DNA of 64,000 bases from Comamonas avium (GCF_014836675.1 NZ_JACSQK010000006.1:50321-114320); one strand, 5' to 3'. Positions 1 through 8,642 are shown, counted from the first letter of the stretch. Made by a program: numbers and translations. Notes: a model not told the origin generated them from the letters alone.

Positions 1-626
1 AAAGAACTATCACGATCACCATCGCCTGTGTGCCGTCGGTGGCGTATTACTTTTTACCAAAGTACATCAGCGCATTCACCAGTACACGCGGCAATGTGCG
101 AATCAATGTTTTTGATGCCAGCGCCAACGATGTGCTGATTGCCGTATCCAAAGGTGAAGTGGACTTTGGCATTAACTTCATTGGCAACCAAGAGCTGGAC
201 TTGGACTTTCTGCCGATTGCGACGGATCAGTTTGTGCTGGCTTGCAGGCAAGACCACCCCTTAGCCCAGCGCAAACGTATTGACTGGAAAGAGCTGGAAG
301 GATTGACGCTCATCGGTGTGGGCAAGACATCGGGCAACCGTGTGCTGCAAGACATTGCCTTGGCCAGCCATGGGGTTTCGCTGGCGCTGCAGTTTGAAGC
401 CAAACATGTGACTACGGTGGTGGGAATGGTGGAGGCCGGAATAGGGGTGGCGGCTGTACCTAGTTTGGCCATGCCAGCATTGAATCACCCAGTATTGGCT
501 TCTGTGCCGTTGGTCGCACCCAAAGTTACACGCAATATTGGGTTGATCAAGCGTAAAGGCATGGCTCTGGAGGAGACTGCGCAAGATTTTTATGACGCCA
601 TCCTGCGGGCCAGCGCAGTGGAATAA
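1..626 (+). CDS. LysR-family transcriptional regulator, 5' truncated by window edge
   Basis: This is the ligand-binding half of a LysR-type regulator. The frame is open from the first bases of the window, so the GTG at 30 is internal and the N-terminal helix-turn-helix lies outside. The visible part starts with the usual beta strand running into ACVPSVAYYFLP, which is the start of the periplasmic-binding-protein-like effector domain. It continues through the FGI hinge segment and the segment ending GIGVAAVPSLAMP. It converges on a Bug/galD operon, so control of that operon is plausible but unproven. The effector is likely a small carboxylate or aromatic acid. Confidence 0.9.
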   Translation, partial: RTITITIACVPSVAYYFLPKYISAFTSTRGNVRINVFDASANDVLIAVSKGEVDFGINFIGNQELDLDFLPIATDQFVLACRQDHPLAQRKRIDWKELEGLTLIGVGKTSGNRVLQDIALASHGVSLALQFEAKHVTTVVGMVEAGIGVAAVPSLAMPALNHPVLASVPLVAPKVTRNIGLIKRKGMALEETAQDFYDAILRASAVE

Positions 627-649
627 AAAAAGGAGAGCTGTTGCTCTCC
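625..649 (-). terminator. Rho-independent terminator for the galD-Bug operon
   Basis: A perfect 7-bp stem (GGAGAGC/GCTCTCC, 632-638 with 643-649) with a TGTT loop is flanked on the left by seven A residues. Read on the minus strand it is a stem followed by a T run. It lies about 100 bp downstream of the Bug stop codon and just past the LysR stop, so it may also insulate the convergent gene. Confidence 0.75.
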
Positions 650-747
650 CGGAAGTTGGCTCTCAGCGATGTGGCCGCATGGATGGTGACGCATGGGTGT
701 TGACCTCTGCGGGGCACCCATACTCAATCTCAAAATTGATGGGTGTA

Positions 748-1713
748 TTACTGACTTTGCAACTTGGCAGTGTTGACAACGCCACGCCATTTTTCTAACT
801 CGGCGATCACGAGCTGCTTCAAGTCTTCGGGTGTACCTGTTTTTACATAAGCGCCCTGAGCAACGAACCTTTGCATGACTTCTTTTTCTTGTAGTACTTC
901 ATTCAGCGTGGTGTTGAGCGTTTGCACTATGTGGGCGGGTGTACTGGCTGGCGCGAAAAGGGCATACCACTGCTCCACTTCCACACCTTTCACACCCAGC
1001 TCGGCCAAAGTAGGTACCTCGGGCAATACTGCAACGCGTTGCTTGCCAGCGATAGCGACAGCGTTGACTTGACCGGATTCCACATAGGGGTAGGCAGAAA
1101 ACAGACTGGGAAACATGATTTGCGTCTGCCCACCCACCGTATCAGTCATGGCAGGTGCAGAGCCCTTATAGGGAATTTGCAGCATTTGTGCATCTGTCAT
1201 GACTTTGAATAGCTCCCCTGCAAAGTGGGGTGCAGTGCCATTGCCCGCTGATGCGTAGTTGAACTTGTCGGGATGCTTTTGGCTTTCAGCGATAAAGCTT
1301 TGCATGCTGTCAATTTTGAAGCCCTTGGTTGTCACCATAAGAGTGGGGGACTCAGAGACCAAACCGATGGGTTCAAAATCTTTAATGGGGTCATAGCGAA
1401 GCTTTTGCAATACGGGGTTCATGCCGTGCGTTGCAATGTAGCCAAACAAAATGGTGTGACCATCGGGTTTAGCCTTGGCTACGTATTCCGAAGCAATAGC
1501 GCCGTTGCCCCCCGCTTTGTTTTCCACAATAAAGCTTTGCTTGAGTTTTTCGCCCATGCGCTGCGAAATGATGCGTGCCATGGCGTCATTGCCTCCCCCA
1601 GCTGCGGTGGGCACTACGATGGTGATAGGCTTTTCTGGATATTGTGCCAAGACCAAAGCAGGTAAGCTCAATGCAGAAATTGTCAAAATATTTTTTAAAA
1701 ACTTTGTTGGCAT
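748..1713 (-). CDS. Bug-family tripartite tricarboxylate transporter substrate-binding protein
   Basis: This is a periplasmic solute receptor of the Bug/TctC family, about 321 residues. I chose the ATG at 1713 because AAGGAG lies just upstream; a longer frame reaches 1764 but has no ribosome site. A signal peptide (residues 1-22, ending ALVLAQ) is followed by the family opening PEKPITIVVPTAAGGGNDAMAR. The mid-protein NYASAGNGTAPHFAGELF and PYKGSAPAMTD segments line the ligand pocket in this family. It sits 25 bp downstream of galD in the same direction, so the ligand may be an aromatic-degradation intermediate or other carboxylate. No TctA/B gene is adjacent. Confidence 0.93.
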   Translation of the reverse strand: MPTKFLKNILTISALSLPALVLAQYPEKPITIVVPTAAGGGNDAMARIISQRMGEKLKQSFIVENKAGGNGAIASEYVAKAKPDGHTILFGYIATHGMNPVLQKLRYDPIKDFEPIGLVSESPTLMVTTKGFKIDSMQSFIAESQKHPDKFNYASAGNGTAPHFAGELFKVMTDAQMLQIPYKGSAPAMTDTVGGQTQIMFPSLFSAYPYVESGQVNAVAIAGKQRVAVLPEVPTLAELGVKGVEVEQWYALFAPASTPAHIVQTLNTTLNEVLQEKEVMQRFVAQGAYVKTGTPEDLKQLVIAELEKWRGVVNTAKLQSQ

Positions 1714-1738
1714 GGTTTGTCTCCTTTTAATAACCGGG

Positions 1739-2806
1739 TTATCCCACAAAAACTTGGCCTTCAAATATTTTTTTTGCCGTTCTTATCAGGCTTGCATTTG
1801 TTATTTTTTCAAAACCATGTCGGTTTGAATTGTAATCAACGCAAACTTCTATTTTTCCACTGGGGTGAGCAATAAATAAATGGTTTTTATCTTTGATTTT
1901 TGTGGATTCATGAAAAACAATCGTGCCATTGATTAATGCGGCAATAGCAATTCCAACTGCACCTGTAGCGGCATGGGTGCTGTGACACACATGTGGCGTG
2001 AAGTAACGAGAGTTAATGATTTTCCAATCATTGGTTTTGCCGATTAATACAGGTTTTGGTAATACCGTGTGTGTAACATCGCCTAAACCCATAGCTTGCG
2101 CAGCCGCAAGTCGGATACCGCGAATTTTTGCCATAACATCGGCATTCGCATGCAATTGGGAAGGTGTCTCATCGCCTTGCAAGCCCATTTGCTTGCTATC
2201 AATAAGCACCATGAGCTGGGCAGCATCAATGCAGGTGACATCGACTCCCAATATCTTCTGCTTGAGCAGCCCTGTTGGGAATAGTCGTCCGGTGGAGCTT
2301 CCCAGCATTTGCTTGAAATTAAGGTGAATAGGCGCAGCGGGGTCGAGTACACCATCAATCAGAACATCACCTTCGTATGCGACTTTGCCCTGTGGTGTGC
2401 AAACAAGTAAATCAGTTTTTGAGCGCGTGTTAATGTTGTAGACACGTACGCATGTTTGCGAAGCCTCGGGCACAACCAAGCCTTGTTCAATTGCGAATGG
2501 CCCGACGCCCGCCAGCATATTTCCGCAGTTTGGCTTCGTATCTACAGTATTGGATTCAATAGAAACTTGTGCAAACAGATAATCAACATCGCAATCGGGT
2601 TGTGTTGATTTAGAAACAATTGCCACCTTGTTGGTTAAACTGCTTCCTCCCCCCAAACCGCTAATTTGTAAAGCATGGGGTGCCCCCATGATATTTAACA
2701 AAACAGCATCACGTTGCTGCTCTTTCTCAGGTAACCAATCTTTTAGAAAGAATGGTCCTCTGGAAGTGCCACTTCTCATTAAGGTACATGGAATGCTTTT
2801 TTTCAT
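1739..2806 (-). CDS. galD: PrpF/GalD-family protein, probable 4-oxalomesaconate tautomerase
   Basis: The 355-residue protein begins at ATG 2806, preceded by AAGAAG; a longer frame to 2926 is AT-rich leader. The N-terminus (CTLMRSGTSRGPFFLKDWLP) and the motifs GLGGGSSLTNKVAIVS, VDYLFAQVS and PNCGNMLAGVGPFAIE match my memory of GalD from gallate degradation more closely than the PrpF aconitate isomerases. GalD converts the keto form of 4-oxalomesaconate to the enol in the cytoplasm, and the fold is diaminopimelate-epimerase-like. It is first in an operon with a Bug receptor. No ring-cleavage or hydratase genes are visible, so it could act on a different tricarboxylate; PrpF-like isomerase is the alternative. 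Confidence 0.8.
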   Translation of the reverse strand: MKKSIPCTLMRSGTSRGPFFLKDWLPEKEQQRDAVLLNIMGAPHALQISGLGGGSSLTNKVAIVSKSTQPDCDVDYLFAQVSIESNTVDTKPNCGNMLAGVGPFAIEQGLVVPEASQTCVRVYNINTRSKTDLLVCTPQGKVAYEGDVLIDGVLDPAAPIHLNFKQMLGSSTGRLFPTGLLKQKILGVDVTCIDAAQLMVLIDSKQMGLQGDETPSQLHANADVMAKIRGIRLAAAQAMGLGDVTHTVLPKPVLIGKTNDWKIINSRYFTPHVCHSTHAATGAVGIAIAALINGTIVFHESTKIKDKNHLFIAHPSGKIEVCVDYNSNRHGFEKITNASLIRTAKKIFEGQVFVG

Positions 2807-3003
2807 GCATTCATCTTCTTTTAAAAAGAATTTGATGTAAATTTGAATAAAAAAATCTATTATTAAAAATTTTGCAATAGTGAGAGTGGCGCAGTTGAGT
2901 GCATCCGGGCTGAAATGATTCACCACAAAAAACCAGCCGTGCCCGGTGACTGCTTATATTTAAGTAGCGCATGCCTTTGGAATTCAATTCCAATGACAGG
3001 AAA

Positions 3004-3216
3004 TTGAGCTTGAAGAAGCAATTGACCGAAGAGCAGACCATTGGCCTGTCTGAGAGAGGCAGAAGCCGCGGTTTGTCCGCCATTGCGTTGTGGCTCAGGC
3101 ACGGCTTCTTCCAAACTAGCCGCAGCCCAGTCTGTCGTCCATGCAGATTCCCTGAAACATCGGAATCGCTGCAGACTTGCCGCTGACCAAGCGGCTAAAG
3201 GCTGATTGCAGTCGGT
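3004..3216 (+). pseudogene. Degenerate IS3-family (IS407-type) orfA remnant
   Basis: The DNA encodes a run resembling the start of IS3-family OrfA (KKQLTEEQTIG). After a +1 shift it reads LREAEAAV, and then in the first frame LRHGF, matching the usual order KK-FTEEQIIG-FLREAEAG-LCRRHGF. Near 3195-3215 the bases CCAAGCGGCTaAAGGC resemble the later AKRLKAL codons. Several frameshifts make it non-functional. The stretch from 2807 to 3453 otherwise holds the AT-rich galD leader and no gene I can support. Confidence 0.5.
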
Positions 3217-3453
3217 CAAGTCCGCAAACCGAATGACTGCTGCTTTTCAAGCCGGTCATTGGACTTAATCTTTGTTGCTGGTCCGCTCTACTCCCCAAAG
3301 CTGTCACCGGAGCTTACTCAGGCGGAGTCAGAGCTTTGGCGTGCGCAGAAGTGGTGCTATAGACCCTTTGCGGACCTTCGAGATTCGACAGGCAATGACC
3401 GCTATGCAAGGTTTACTGTTCCTCGTTCTGGACGCCGAAAATGTCGGTATTCT

Positions 3454-3999
3454 TCATGATGGCTCCGCGCCAGTGGGCTGATCAAAGATCAAGCAGGTTG
3501 TGGTTGCGTGGGCATACAGCTTTCCATCGGGTCCAACGATGCGCCCCTCCGCTGTGGCTACCTGCCGGCCTGCGTGGATCACCTTGCCCTCCGCGCGCAC
3601 CAACGGCACACCGTCGGTCAACGCACGCACCATGTTCACTTTCAGCTCCAAGGTGGTGAAGGCTTTTCCCGCCGGCAAGGTCGTGTGAATGGCACAACCC
3701 ACTGCAGAGTCGAGCAAGGTCGCAAACCAGCCCCCGTGCACCGTACCGAGCGGGTTGTAGTGACGACGCTTTGGGCTCCCCTGGAACACCGCCTCCCCAG
3801 TCGTCATGCGAATGGGAACAAAGTCGAGCGTATCGCCTATAGGCGCTGGCGGAAGCTCGCCAGCAAAGATGGCCTCGAACATTTCCATGCCAGAACGACC
3901 AGTGACACTTCCGTGCAGCCCCGTATCCACAGCTCTTAGATGAGCACGCACCGCAGCTTCATCCGCTCGCCAACTCTCGATAACTTGATCCACAGACAT
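3454..3999 (-). CDS. PaaI-family hotdog-fold thioesterase
   Basis: This is a 181-residue acyl-CoA thioesterase-like protein. The start ATG at 3999 follows AAGGAG by six bases; an ATG five codons upstream at 4014 lies on top of that ribosome site. The hotdog signature is in the middle of the protein: NPLGTVHGGWFATLLDSAVGCAIHT, the usual loop-helix holding the active-site region, followed by the beta strands TTLELKVNMVRAL and AEGKVIHAGRQVATAEGRI. It is divergent from a marR gene over a short intergenic region with two palindromes, so it is probably repressed by that MarR protein. The substrate cannot be read from the sequence; aromatic acyl-CoA is typical for PaaI relatives. Confidence 0.87.
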   Translation of the reverse strand: MSVDQVIESWRADEAAVRAHLRAVDTGLHGSVTGRSGMEMFEAIFAGELPPAPIGDTLDFVPIRMTTGEAVFQGSPKRRHYNPLGTVHGGWFATLLDSAVGCAIHTTLPAGKAFTTLELKVNMVRALTDGVPLVRAEGKVIHAGRQVATAEGRIVGPDGKLYAHATTTCLIFDQPTGAEPS

Positions 4000-4023
4000 T
4001 TCAGTCTCCTTCATTTTTAAAAC

Positions 4024-4050
4024 TTGTAATTACAACAGTTGTAATTACAA
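4024..4050. promoter_or_regulatory. Tandem palindromic operator between thioesterase and marR
   Basis: Two identical 12-bp perfect palindromes, TTGTAATTACAA, lie at 4024-4035 and 4039-4050, with centres 15 bp apart, in the 59-bp gap between the divergent genes. Their placement and symmetry fit autoregulatory MarR dimers controlling both directions. Confidence 0.8.
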
Positions 4051-4058
4051 TATATCAA

Positions 4059-4520
4059 ATGAAGAACAGCATCAAGCCCCAGGGGTGCACCAATCTGAAG
4101 TTGCGCCAACTCAGCCGTATGGTGACGCGGCACTACGACCATTTCTTTGCGGAGGTGGGCTTGAAGATCACGCAGTATTCCCTGCTTTCCCACGTCGTCA
4201 AACTGGGGCCGATACGGCCGGTGGATCTGGCTAAGTGCATGCAGATGGACGCGTCAACATTGACGCGCAATCTTCAGCCGCTGTCGGCGATGGGATTGCT
4301 GACGATTGGCGCTGGAGCCGACGCGCGCAGTCGTCTAGTCGCCACAACAGAAACTGGCGTGTACAAACAAGCACAAGCACAACAGGCTTGGAAAGCCGCA
4401 CAGCTTGCTTTGAACGCGCAGTTGGGCACGGAGCGTGTGGCGGCGCTGCATGACCTACTCGACTCCTGCATTGAATGCCTTGACGGAGATGAGGAAGGCA
4501 ATGATGCAAAAGCCGGCTGA
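4059..4520 (+). CDS. MarR-family transcriptional regulator
   Basis: This is a 153-residue winged-helix repressor. The N-terminal dimerisation helix is CTNLKLRQLSRMVTRHYDHFF. The HTH follows at about residues 40-90 (ITQYSLLSHVVKLGPIRPVDLAKCMQMDASTLTRNLQPLSAMGLL), and the wing contains AGADARSRLV. The DPRD-like wing arginine is conserved as ADARSR. The start has no clear Shine-Dalgarno sequence and lies close to the operator, so translation may be leaderless or weak. Its 3' end overlaps the start of the MFS gene, implying coupled translation. It probably responds to a phenolic or drug-like ligand exported by the pump. Confidence 0.92.
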   Translation: MKNSIKPQGCTNLKLRQLSRMVTRHYDHFFAEVGLKITQYSLLSHVVKLGPIRPVDLAKCMQMDASTLTRNLQPLSAMGLLTIGAGADARSRLVATTETGVYKQAQAQQAWKAAQLALNAQLGTERVAALHDLLDSCIECLDGDEEGNDAKAG

Positions 4521-5688
4521 ATCCACTCAATCCCTCTCAGGCGAATTGCTGGTGATGCTCGCTGGACTGGCAGCGCTGGGATCGTTGGCCACCAACATCA
4601 TCCTGCCTGCCTTTCCTTCCATGGGCGCCGAGCTTGGGACATCTGTCAAAGACCTTAGTTCCACTCTTAGCACCTTCTTTGTGGCTTTCGCGTTGGGTCA
4701 GCTTTTCGTCGGGCCTTTGTCAGATCGCTTTGGACGTAAACCATTGGTGGTATGCGGTTTGTGCGTGTTTGTGGTCGGTAGCGCGGTATGTGCCTTTGCC
4801 ACAAGCCTTCCTGAGCTCATCGTCGGACGAGTGATTCAAGCCCTTGGCGTTTGCGCGACGTCCGTGCTATCTCGCGCCATTGCACGTGACCTGTTTGAAG
4901 GCGATACGCTTGCGCGTGCGCTTTCACTGGTCATGGTCGCCATGGCAGCTGCACCTGGCTTTTCTCCGCTACTGGGTGGTGCCTTCAACAGTTTTTTGGG
5001 CTGGCGCGCAACGTTTGGCGTTGTCGGGGTTCTCGCCATCTTGCTGGGTATCCACTATGTGTCGCGACTTGGGGAGACACATAGCTGTGACTTACGCCGC
5101 CCGTTGGCGCTCAGTGCTGTCGTCGCGACCTACAAAGCACTCTTGTTTGACCGCCGTTTCATTGCACCTGCAGTATCTGTCAGCTTGGTCTTGGGCTCGC
5201 TGTATCTGTTTTTTGCAATGGCGCCGGCGATCTTGATGGAAGGGTTTGGTTTTTCGCCCTTGCAACTCGCACTTTTTTTCGCGTCGACCGTCTTTGTTGT
5301 CTTTGGAGCTGGCCTGCTCGCTCCTCGACTTGCGCACCGCTTTGGCACACTGCGCGCTGCCCGTGCAGGCATTGTCATTGCCTTTGCCGCTGGTGCGACC
5401 TTGCTGGCTGCCCCGGAGCAGGTTTACTACTTTTCGGCGGCGTTGACGGTGTTTTTGATTGGAATGGGCCTGATCAATCCCCTAGGAACTGCCGTGACCC
5501 TGCAACCCTTTGGGCAAAACGCTGGGGCAGCCTCTGCTTTACTGGGTTTTCTGCAAATGGGCTGTGCTGCTATCTCCATTGCAATTACCTCTGCACTGCC
5601 GCTTTCTCCCTATTTGGCATTCAGCGCTGTCATCGCCACCAGCTTGCTGATGGCGTTGGTGACGTTTGGGGCCGCAGTAAAGCGATGA
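4501..5688 (+). CDS. Bcr/CflA-type MFS drug:H+ antiporter
   Basis: This is an inner-membrane 12-helix exporter of the DHA1 family, about 395 residues. The start is ATG 4501 or 4504, with GAGGAAGG at 4491-4498; 4504 has the better spacing, and the longer frame from 4435 lies inside marR. Motif A is seen as GQLFVGPLSDRFGRKPLVV between helices 2 and 3. The helix-4 stretch LIVGRVIQALGVCATSVLSRAIARD is characteristic of Bcr/CflA proteins. The gene overlaps marR by about 20 bp, so repressor and pump are co-expressed. The substrate is unknown; bicyclomycin or chloramphenicol type exporters are the nearest named relatives. Confidence 0.9.
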   Translation: MMQKPAESTQSLSGELLVMLAGLAALGSLATNIILPAFPSMGAELGTSVKDLSSTLSTFFVAFALGQLFVGPLSDRFGRKPLVVCGLCVFVVGSAVCAFATSLPELIVGRVIQALGVCATSVLSRAIARDLFEGDTLARALSLVMVAMAAAPGFSPLLGGAFNSFLGWRATFGVVGVLAILLGIHYVSRLGETHSCDLRRPLALSAVVATYKALLFDRRFIAPAVSVSLVLGSLYLFFAMAPAILMEGFGFSPLQLALFFASTVFVVFGAGLLAPRLAHRFGTLRAARAGIVIAFAAGATLLAAPEQVYYFSAALTVFLIGMGLINPLGTAVTLQPFGQNAGAASALLGFLQMGCAAISIAITSALPLSPYLAFSAVIATSLLMALVTFGAAVKR

Positions 5689-5698
5689 ACGTTAAAGC

Positions 5699-6322
5699 TC
5701 AGGCCACATCAGATTGAGCAGCGTGAGCCGCTGCGGGAGGCGGTACGCCTTCTTGCTCCGCCAGCGTGTCAAGGATCTTGTCCCGGCACACCGCCAAGAT
5801 TTCGTCGGCAAGTGGTGAATCATCGGGACAGGCCCGAGATATGACCAGGGCTCCGACGATATGCGCAAAGGTATTGATGGACTTGGCCCGTGCCTCGTTA
5901 TTTCCTGTTCGCTCCGAGGTCGGACATTCCTTCTCAAGGGCTTGCAGCAAACTGTCGATGCCTGCAGCAAATGTTCTCTTGACCTCTTGCGTCTGGCGCG
6001 CTGCGTCGGAGCCCAGAGCGGCCATAGTGCAGCCCGCCGACCGATTGTCACGATGCTCACGAGACAGATAGCTGTTCACAAAAGTCGACAGGCCAATACC
6101 TTTCGTCAACTCAACAGTCTGCTCTATCCCGCAAGCGGCAGATTCCGCCATCAAGTCCGTCTTAGAGCGGAATTGTTTGTAGAAACCGCCTTGAGTGAAC
6201 CCCGCTGCCGCCATCAAGTCGACCACGCCCACGCCATCGTATCCACGCTCGCGAAACAGCGCTGACGCCGTTTTCACGACATGTGCTCGGTTTGCCTGAG
6301 CCTGTGCTTTGGTGAGCTTCAT
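5699..6322 (-). CDS. TetR/AcrR-family transcriptional regulator
   Basis: This is a 207-residue repressor. The N-terminal HTH (residues about 8-55) reads ANRAHVVKTASALFRERGYDGVGVVDLMAAAGFTQGGFYKQFRSKTDLM, with the GGFYKQF recognition helix usual in TetR_N proteins. The C-terminal ligand domain contains CTMAALGSDAARQ, seen in relatives regulating reductases. It is divergent from an ene-reductase gene with palindromes between, so it probably senses an electrophile and derepresses the reductase genes. It ends 10 bp past the convergent MFS stop. Confidence 0.92.
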   Translation of the reverse strand: MKLTKAQAQANRAHVVKTASALFRERGYDGVGVVDLMAAAGFTQGGFYKQFRSKTDLMAESAACGIEQTVELTKGIGLSTFVNSYLSREHRDNRSAGCTMAALGSDAARQTQEVKRTFAAGIDSLLQALEKECPTSERTGNNEARAKSINTFAHIVGALVISRACPDDSPLADEILAVCRDKILDTLAEQEGVPPPAAAHAAQSDVA

Positions 6323-6372
6323 TTTTCTACCGTGGAGTGTCTGTGTGCATGCGGAGCTTCTACTATATATTG

Positions 6373-6419
6373 ATTACGATCGTAATTAAAGTGCTGACTT
6401 TTTAGATTACGATCATCAT
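6373..6419. promoter_or_regulatory. TetR operator pair between tetR and ene-reductase
   Basis: A perfect 14-bp palindrome ATTACGATCGTAAT occupies 6373-6386. A second, imperfect copy beginning ATTACGATCATCAT lies at 6406-6419. Both lie in the divergent promoter region and share the ATTACGAT half-site, which is what a TetR dimer pair would occupy. Confidence 0.75.
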
Positions 6420-6454
6420 CATTAAGTCTTCTAGAACATTGCTGTGGATGCAAA

Positions 6455-7537
6455 ATGACTGAGAAGACGCTTTTTCAACCCTATGTCTTGGGTGACCTGG
6501 TACTTGCCAATCGCGTTGTGATGGGACCGCTAACCCGCAACCGCGCCGGTTCAGGCCTGGTGCCTAATGAACTTGCGGCCACTTACTACGCACAGCGCGC
6601 CTCCGCTGGCTTGATCATTTCGGAAGCGACTCAGGTCTCCGCACAGGCGCAGGGCTACCAAGACACCCCCGGTCTCTACACAGCCGAGCAGGTCGCTGGC
6701 TGGCGCAAAGTCACCGAAGCGGTGCACGCCAAGGGCGGAAAGATCTTTGTGCAACTGTGGCATGTGGGTCGCGTGTCCCATGTGTCGGTGCAGCCGGATG
6801 GCGCAGCGCCTGTAGCCCCCTCTGCCATCCGAGCACAAACCAAGACCTTCGTGAACAATGGCTTTGCGGAAGCATCTGAGCCCCGCGCTCTGGGTTTAGA
6901 TGAGATCCCTGGCATCGTGGAGAGCTTCCGTCAAGCTGCCGCCAATGCCATGAGTGCCGGCTTCGATGGCGTGGAGGTGCATGGTGCCAACGGCTACCTG
7001 CTGGAGCAATTCATCAAGGATGGAGCCAACCAACGCACGGACGCATACGGCGGCTCAGTGGAAAACCGTGCACGACTGTTGCTAGAGGTGACCGCTGCCG
7101 TTGCCCAGGAAATTGGACCTGAGCGCACCGGTGTGCGCATTTCTCCAGTCTCCCCCGCCAATGGCATCTCTATCAGCGAGCCGCAGCCTCAGTACAACTA
7201 CATCGCGGAGCAGCTCAGTGCCCTCGGGATTGTCTATCTGCATGTCGTGGAAGGCGCGACAGGTGGCCCCCGCGATGTCGCTCCTTTTGACTATGACGCG
7301 CTGCGCGCTCGCTTCAAGCAAACCTACATCGCCAACAACGGCTACACCCGCCAGTTGGCCGAAGCTCGTCTGCAGGAAGGCAAGCTCGATTTGGTCGCCT
7401 TTGGTCACGCCTTCATTGCCAACCCAGACTTGGTCGAGCGCTTGAAGACCGATGCGTCTCTGGCTCAAATGGATATGGCCACGCTCTACGGCGGTGGCGC
7501 CGCAGGCTACACCGACTATCCCGCGCTCGCTGCCTGA
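6455..7537 (+). CDS. nemA: Old Yellow Enzyme family alkene reductase (NemA-like)
   Basis: This is a 360-residue FMN-dependent ene-reductase with a TIM barrel. It reduces activated C=C bonds, nitrate esters or N-ethylmaleimide with NAD(P)H in the cytoplasm. Visible family residues are Thr27 in GPLTRNR near the flavin, the substrate pair His176 and Asn179 in VEVHGANGYLLEQF, and the terminal LYGGGAAGYTDYP. Length and order match NemA-type xenobiotic reductases. It is the first gene after the TetR operators and is followed by an SDR and an MDR reductase, suggesting a module for reactive carbonyls. The exact substrate is not predictable. Confidence 0.92.
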   Translation: MTEKTLFQPYVLGDLVLANRVVMGPLTRNRAGSGLVPNELAATYYAQRASAGLIISEATQVSAQAQGYQDTPGLYTAEQVAGWRKVTEAVHAKGGKIFVQLWHVGRVSHVSVQPDGAAPVAPSAIRAQTKTFVNNGFAEASEPRALGLDEIPGIVESFRQAAANAMSAGFDGVEVHGANGYLLEQFIKDGANQRTDAYGGSVENRARLLLEVTAAVAQEIGPERTGVRISPVSPANGISISEPQPQYNYIAEQLSALGIVYLHVVEGATGGPRDVAPFDYDALRARFKQTYIANNGYTRQLAEARLQEGKLDLVAFGHAFIANPDLVERLKTDASLAQMDMATLYGGGAAGYTDYPALAA

Positions 7538-7644
7538 TCACCAGTGCATCCAACAGGAGACCGCTCTGTTCCCCGATGGACAACAGACCACCGGATCGCG
7601 CGTCTACCCATTGATCTTTCCAAACCACTTCTGGATCTAAAACT

Positions 7645-8445
7645 ATGACTAATCTGCCTACAGCCTTGATCACCGGTGCGTCGTCTGGCATCGGGGCCAC
7701 CTACGCTGAGCGCTTCGCCCGCCGTGGCCACAACCTCGTCATGGTTGCCCGCGATAAAGCTCGCATGGACCTCCTAGCCTCCCGCTTGCGCGAAGAGACC
7801 ATGGTCACCATAGACGTGATTCAAGCCGACCTTACACAACAGGAAGACCTGGCTGAGATCGAGTCTCGTCTGCGCGAAGACACGTCGATCGGGATTCTGA
7901 TCAACAACGCTGGCATGGGCCAGTCCGGATCCTTCATCCAACAGAACGCGCAGAGCATTGACCGTCTGGTAATGCTCAACACCACGGCGCCCACGCGCCT
8001 CGCTGCAGCAGTCGCTGCGCGCTTTGTTCAGGAAGGCAAGGGCTCCATCGTCAACATCGGCTCGGTTGTTGGCTTTGCTCCCGAGCTAGGCATGACTATT
8101 TATGGTGCGACCAAGGCATTTGTACTGTTTCTCTCACAAGGCCTGAATTTGGAACTAGGGCCTAAGGGAATCTATGTGCAAGCCGTACTGCCTGCTGCAA
8201 CCCGTACTGAGATCTGGAGCCGCGCCGGCATGGATATCAACACGCTGCCAGAGGTGATGGATGTCAACGAACTGGTTGATGCCGCACTCATCGGCTTCGA
8301 TCGCAAGGAACTGGTGACGATTCCGCCCCTGCATGTCGCAGAGCGTTGGGACGAACTGGAGCAGGCGCGACAAGGACTGATGTCCGAAATCCGTCAAGCG
8401 CATGCCGCTGAACGCTACCAACCTCAAGCGCCTGCCCAACAGTGA
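7645..8445 (+). CDS. Classical short-chain dehydrogenase/reductase
   Basis: This is a 266-residue NAD(P)-dependent oxidoreductase. The Rossmann motif TGASSGIG is at residues 10-17, NNAG at 87-90, and the catalytic set is Ser140, Tyr153 and Lys157 (IGSVVG and YGATK). The YGATKAF segment and the later VLPAATRTEIW resemble the DltE/YqjQ-like SDRs. It lies 107 bp downstream of the ene-reductase on the same strand. The last ten or so codons overlap, in another frame, the tail of a hydrolase remnant, so the C-terminus may have been created by a deletion junction. The substrate is unknown. Confidence 0.9.
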   Translation: MTNLPTALITGASSGIGATYAERFARRGHNLVMVARDKARMDLLASRLREETMVTIDVIQADLTQQEDLAEIESRLREDTSIGILINNAGMGQSGSFIQQNAQSIDRLVMLNTTAPTRLAAAVAARFVQEGKGSIVNIGSVVGFAPELGMTIYGATKAFVLFLSQGLNLELGPKGIYVQAVLPAATRTEIWSRAGMDINTLPEVMDVNELVDAALIGFDRKELVTIPPLHVAERWDELEQARQGLMSEIRQAHAAERYQPQAPAQQ

Positions 8446-8536
8446 GCTGCTCATTTATCCCGATGCGGGTCACGGTGCGGTATTCCAGTATCACGAGGCC
8501 TTTGTGCCGAAGGCTCTTGCCTTCCTCGCACAGTAA
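8423..8536 (+). pseudogene. C-terminal remnant of an alpha/beta hydrolase
   Basis: In the frame ending at the TAA at 8534-8536 the DNA reads LKRLPNSELLIYPDAGHG followed by VFQYHEAFVPKALAFLAQ. This is the classic end of an alpha/beta hydrolase, with the catalytic His in the DAGHG loop and the last helix after it. No nucleophile elbow or upstream part exists, and the frame is entered through the 3' end of the SDR gene. I infer a deletion that removed most of the hydrolase and joined its tail to the SDR. Confidence 0.7.
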
Positions 8537-8642
8537 TAGCTGAACAACGGCTCCGGAGCGGCACAACAAAGCAGGAGCTGATGATGAGGCTACACCAGGC
8601 ACTTGCGCATGGCCGCCTTCGCAACACTCAAGCAGGAGCATC

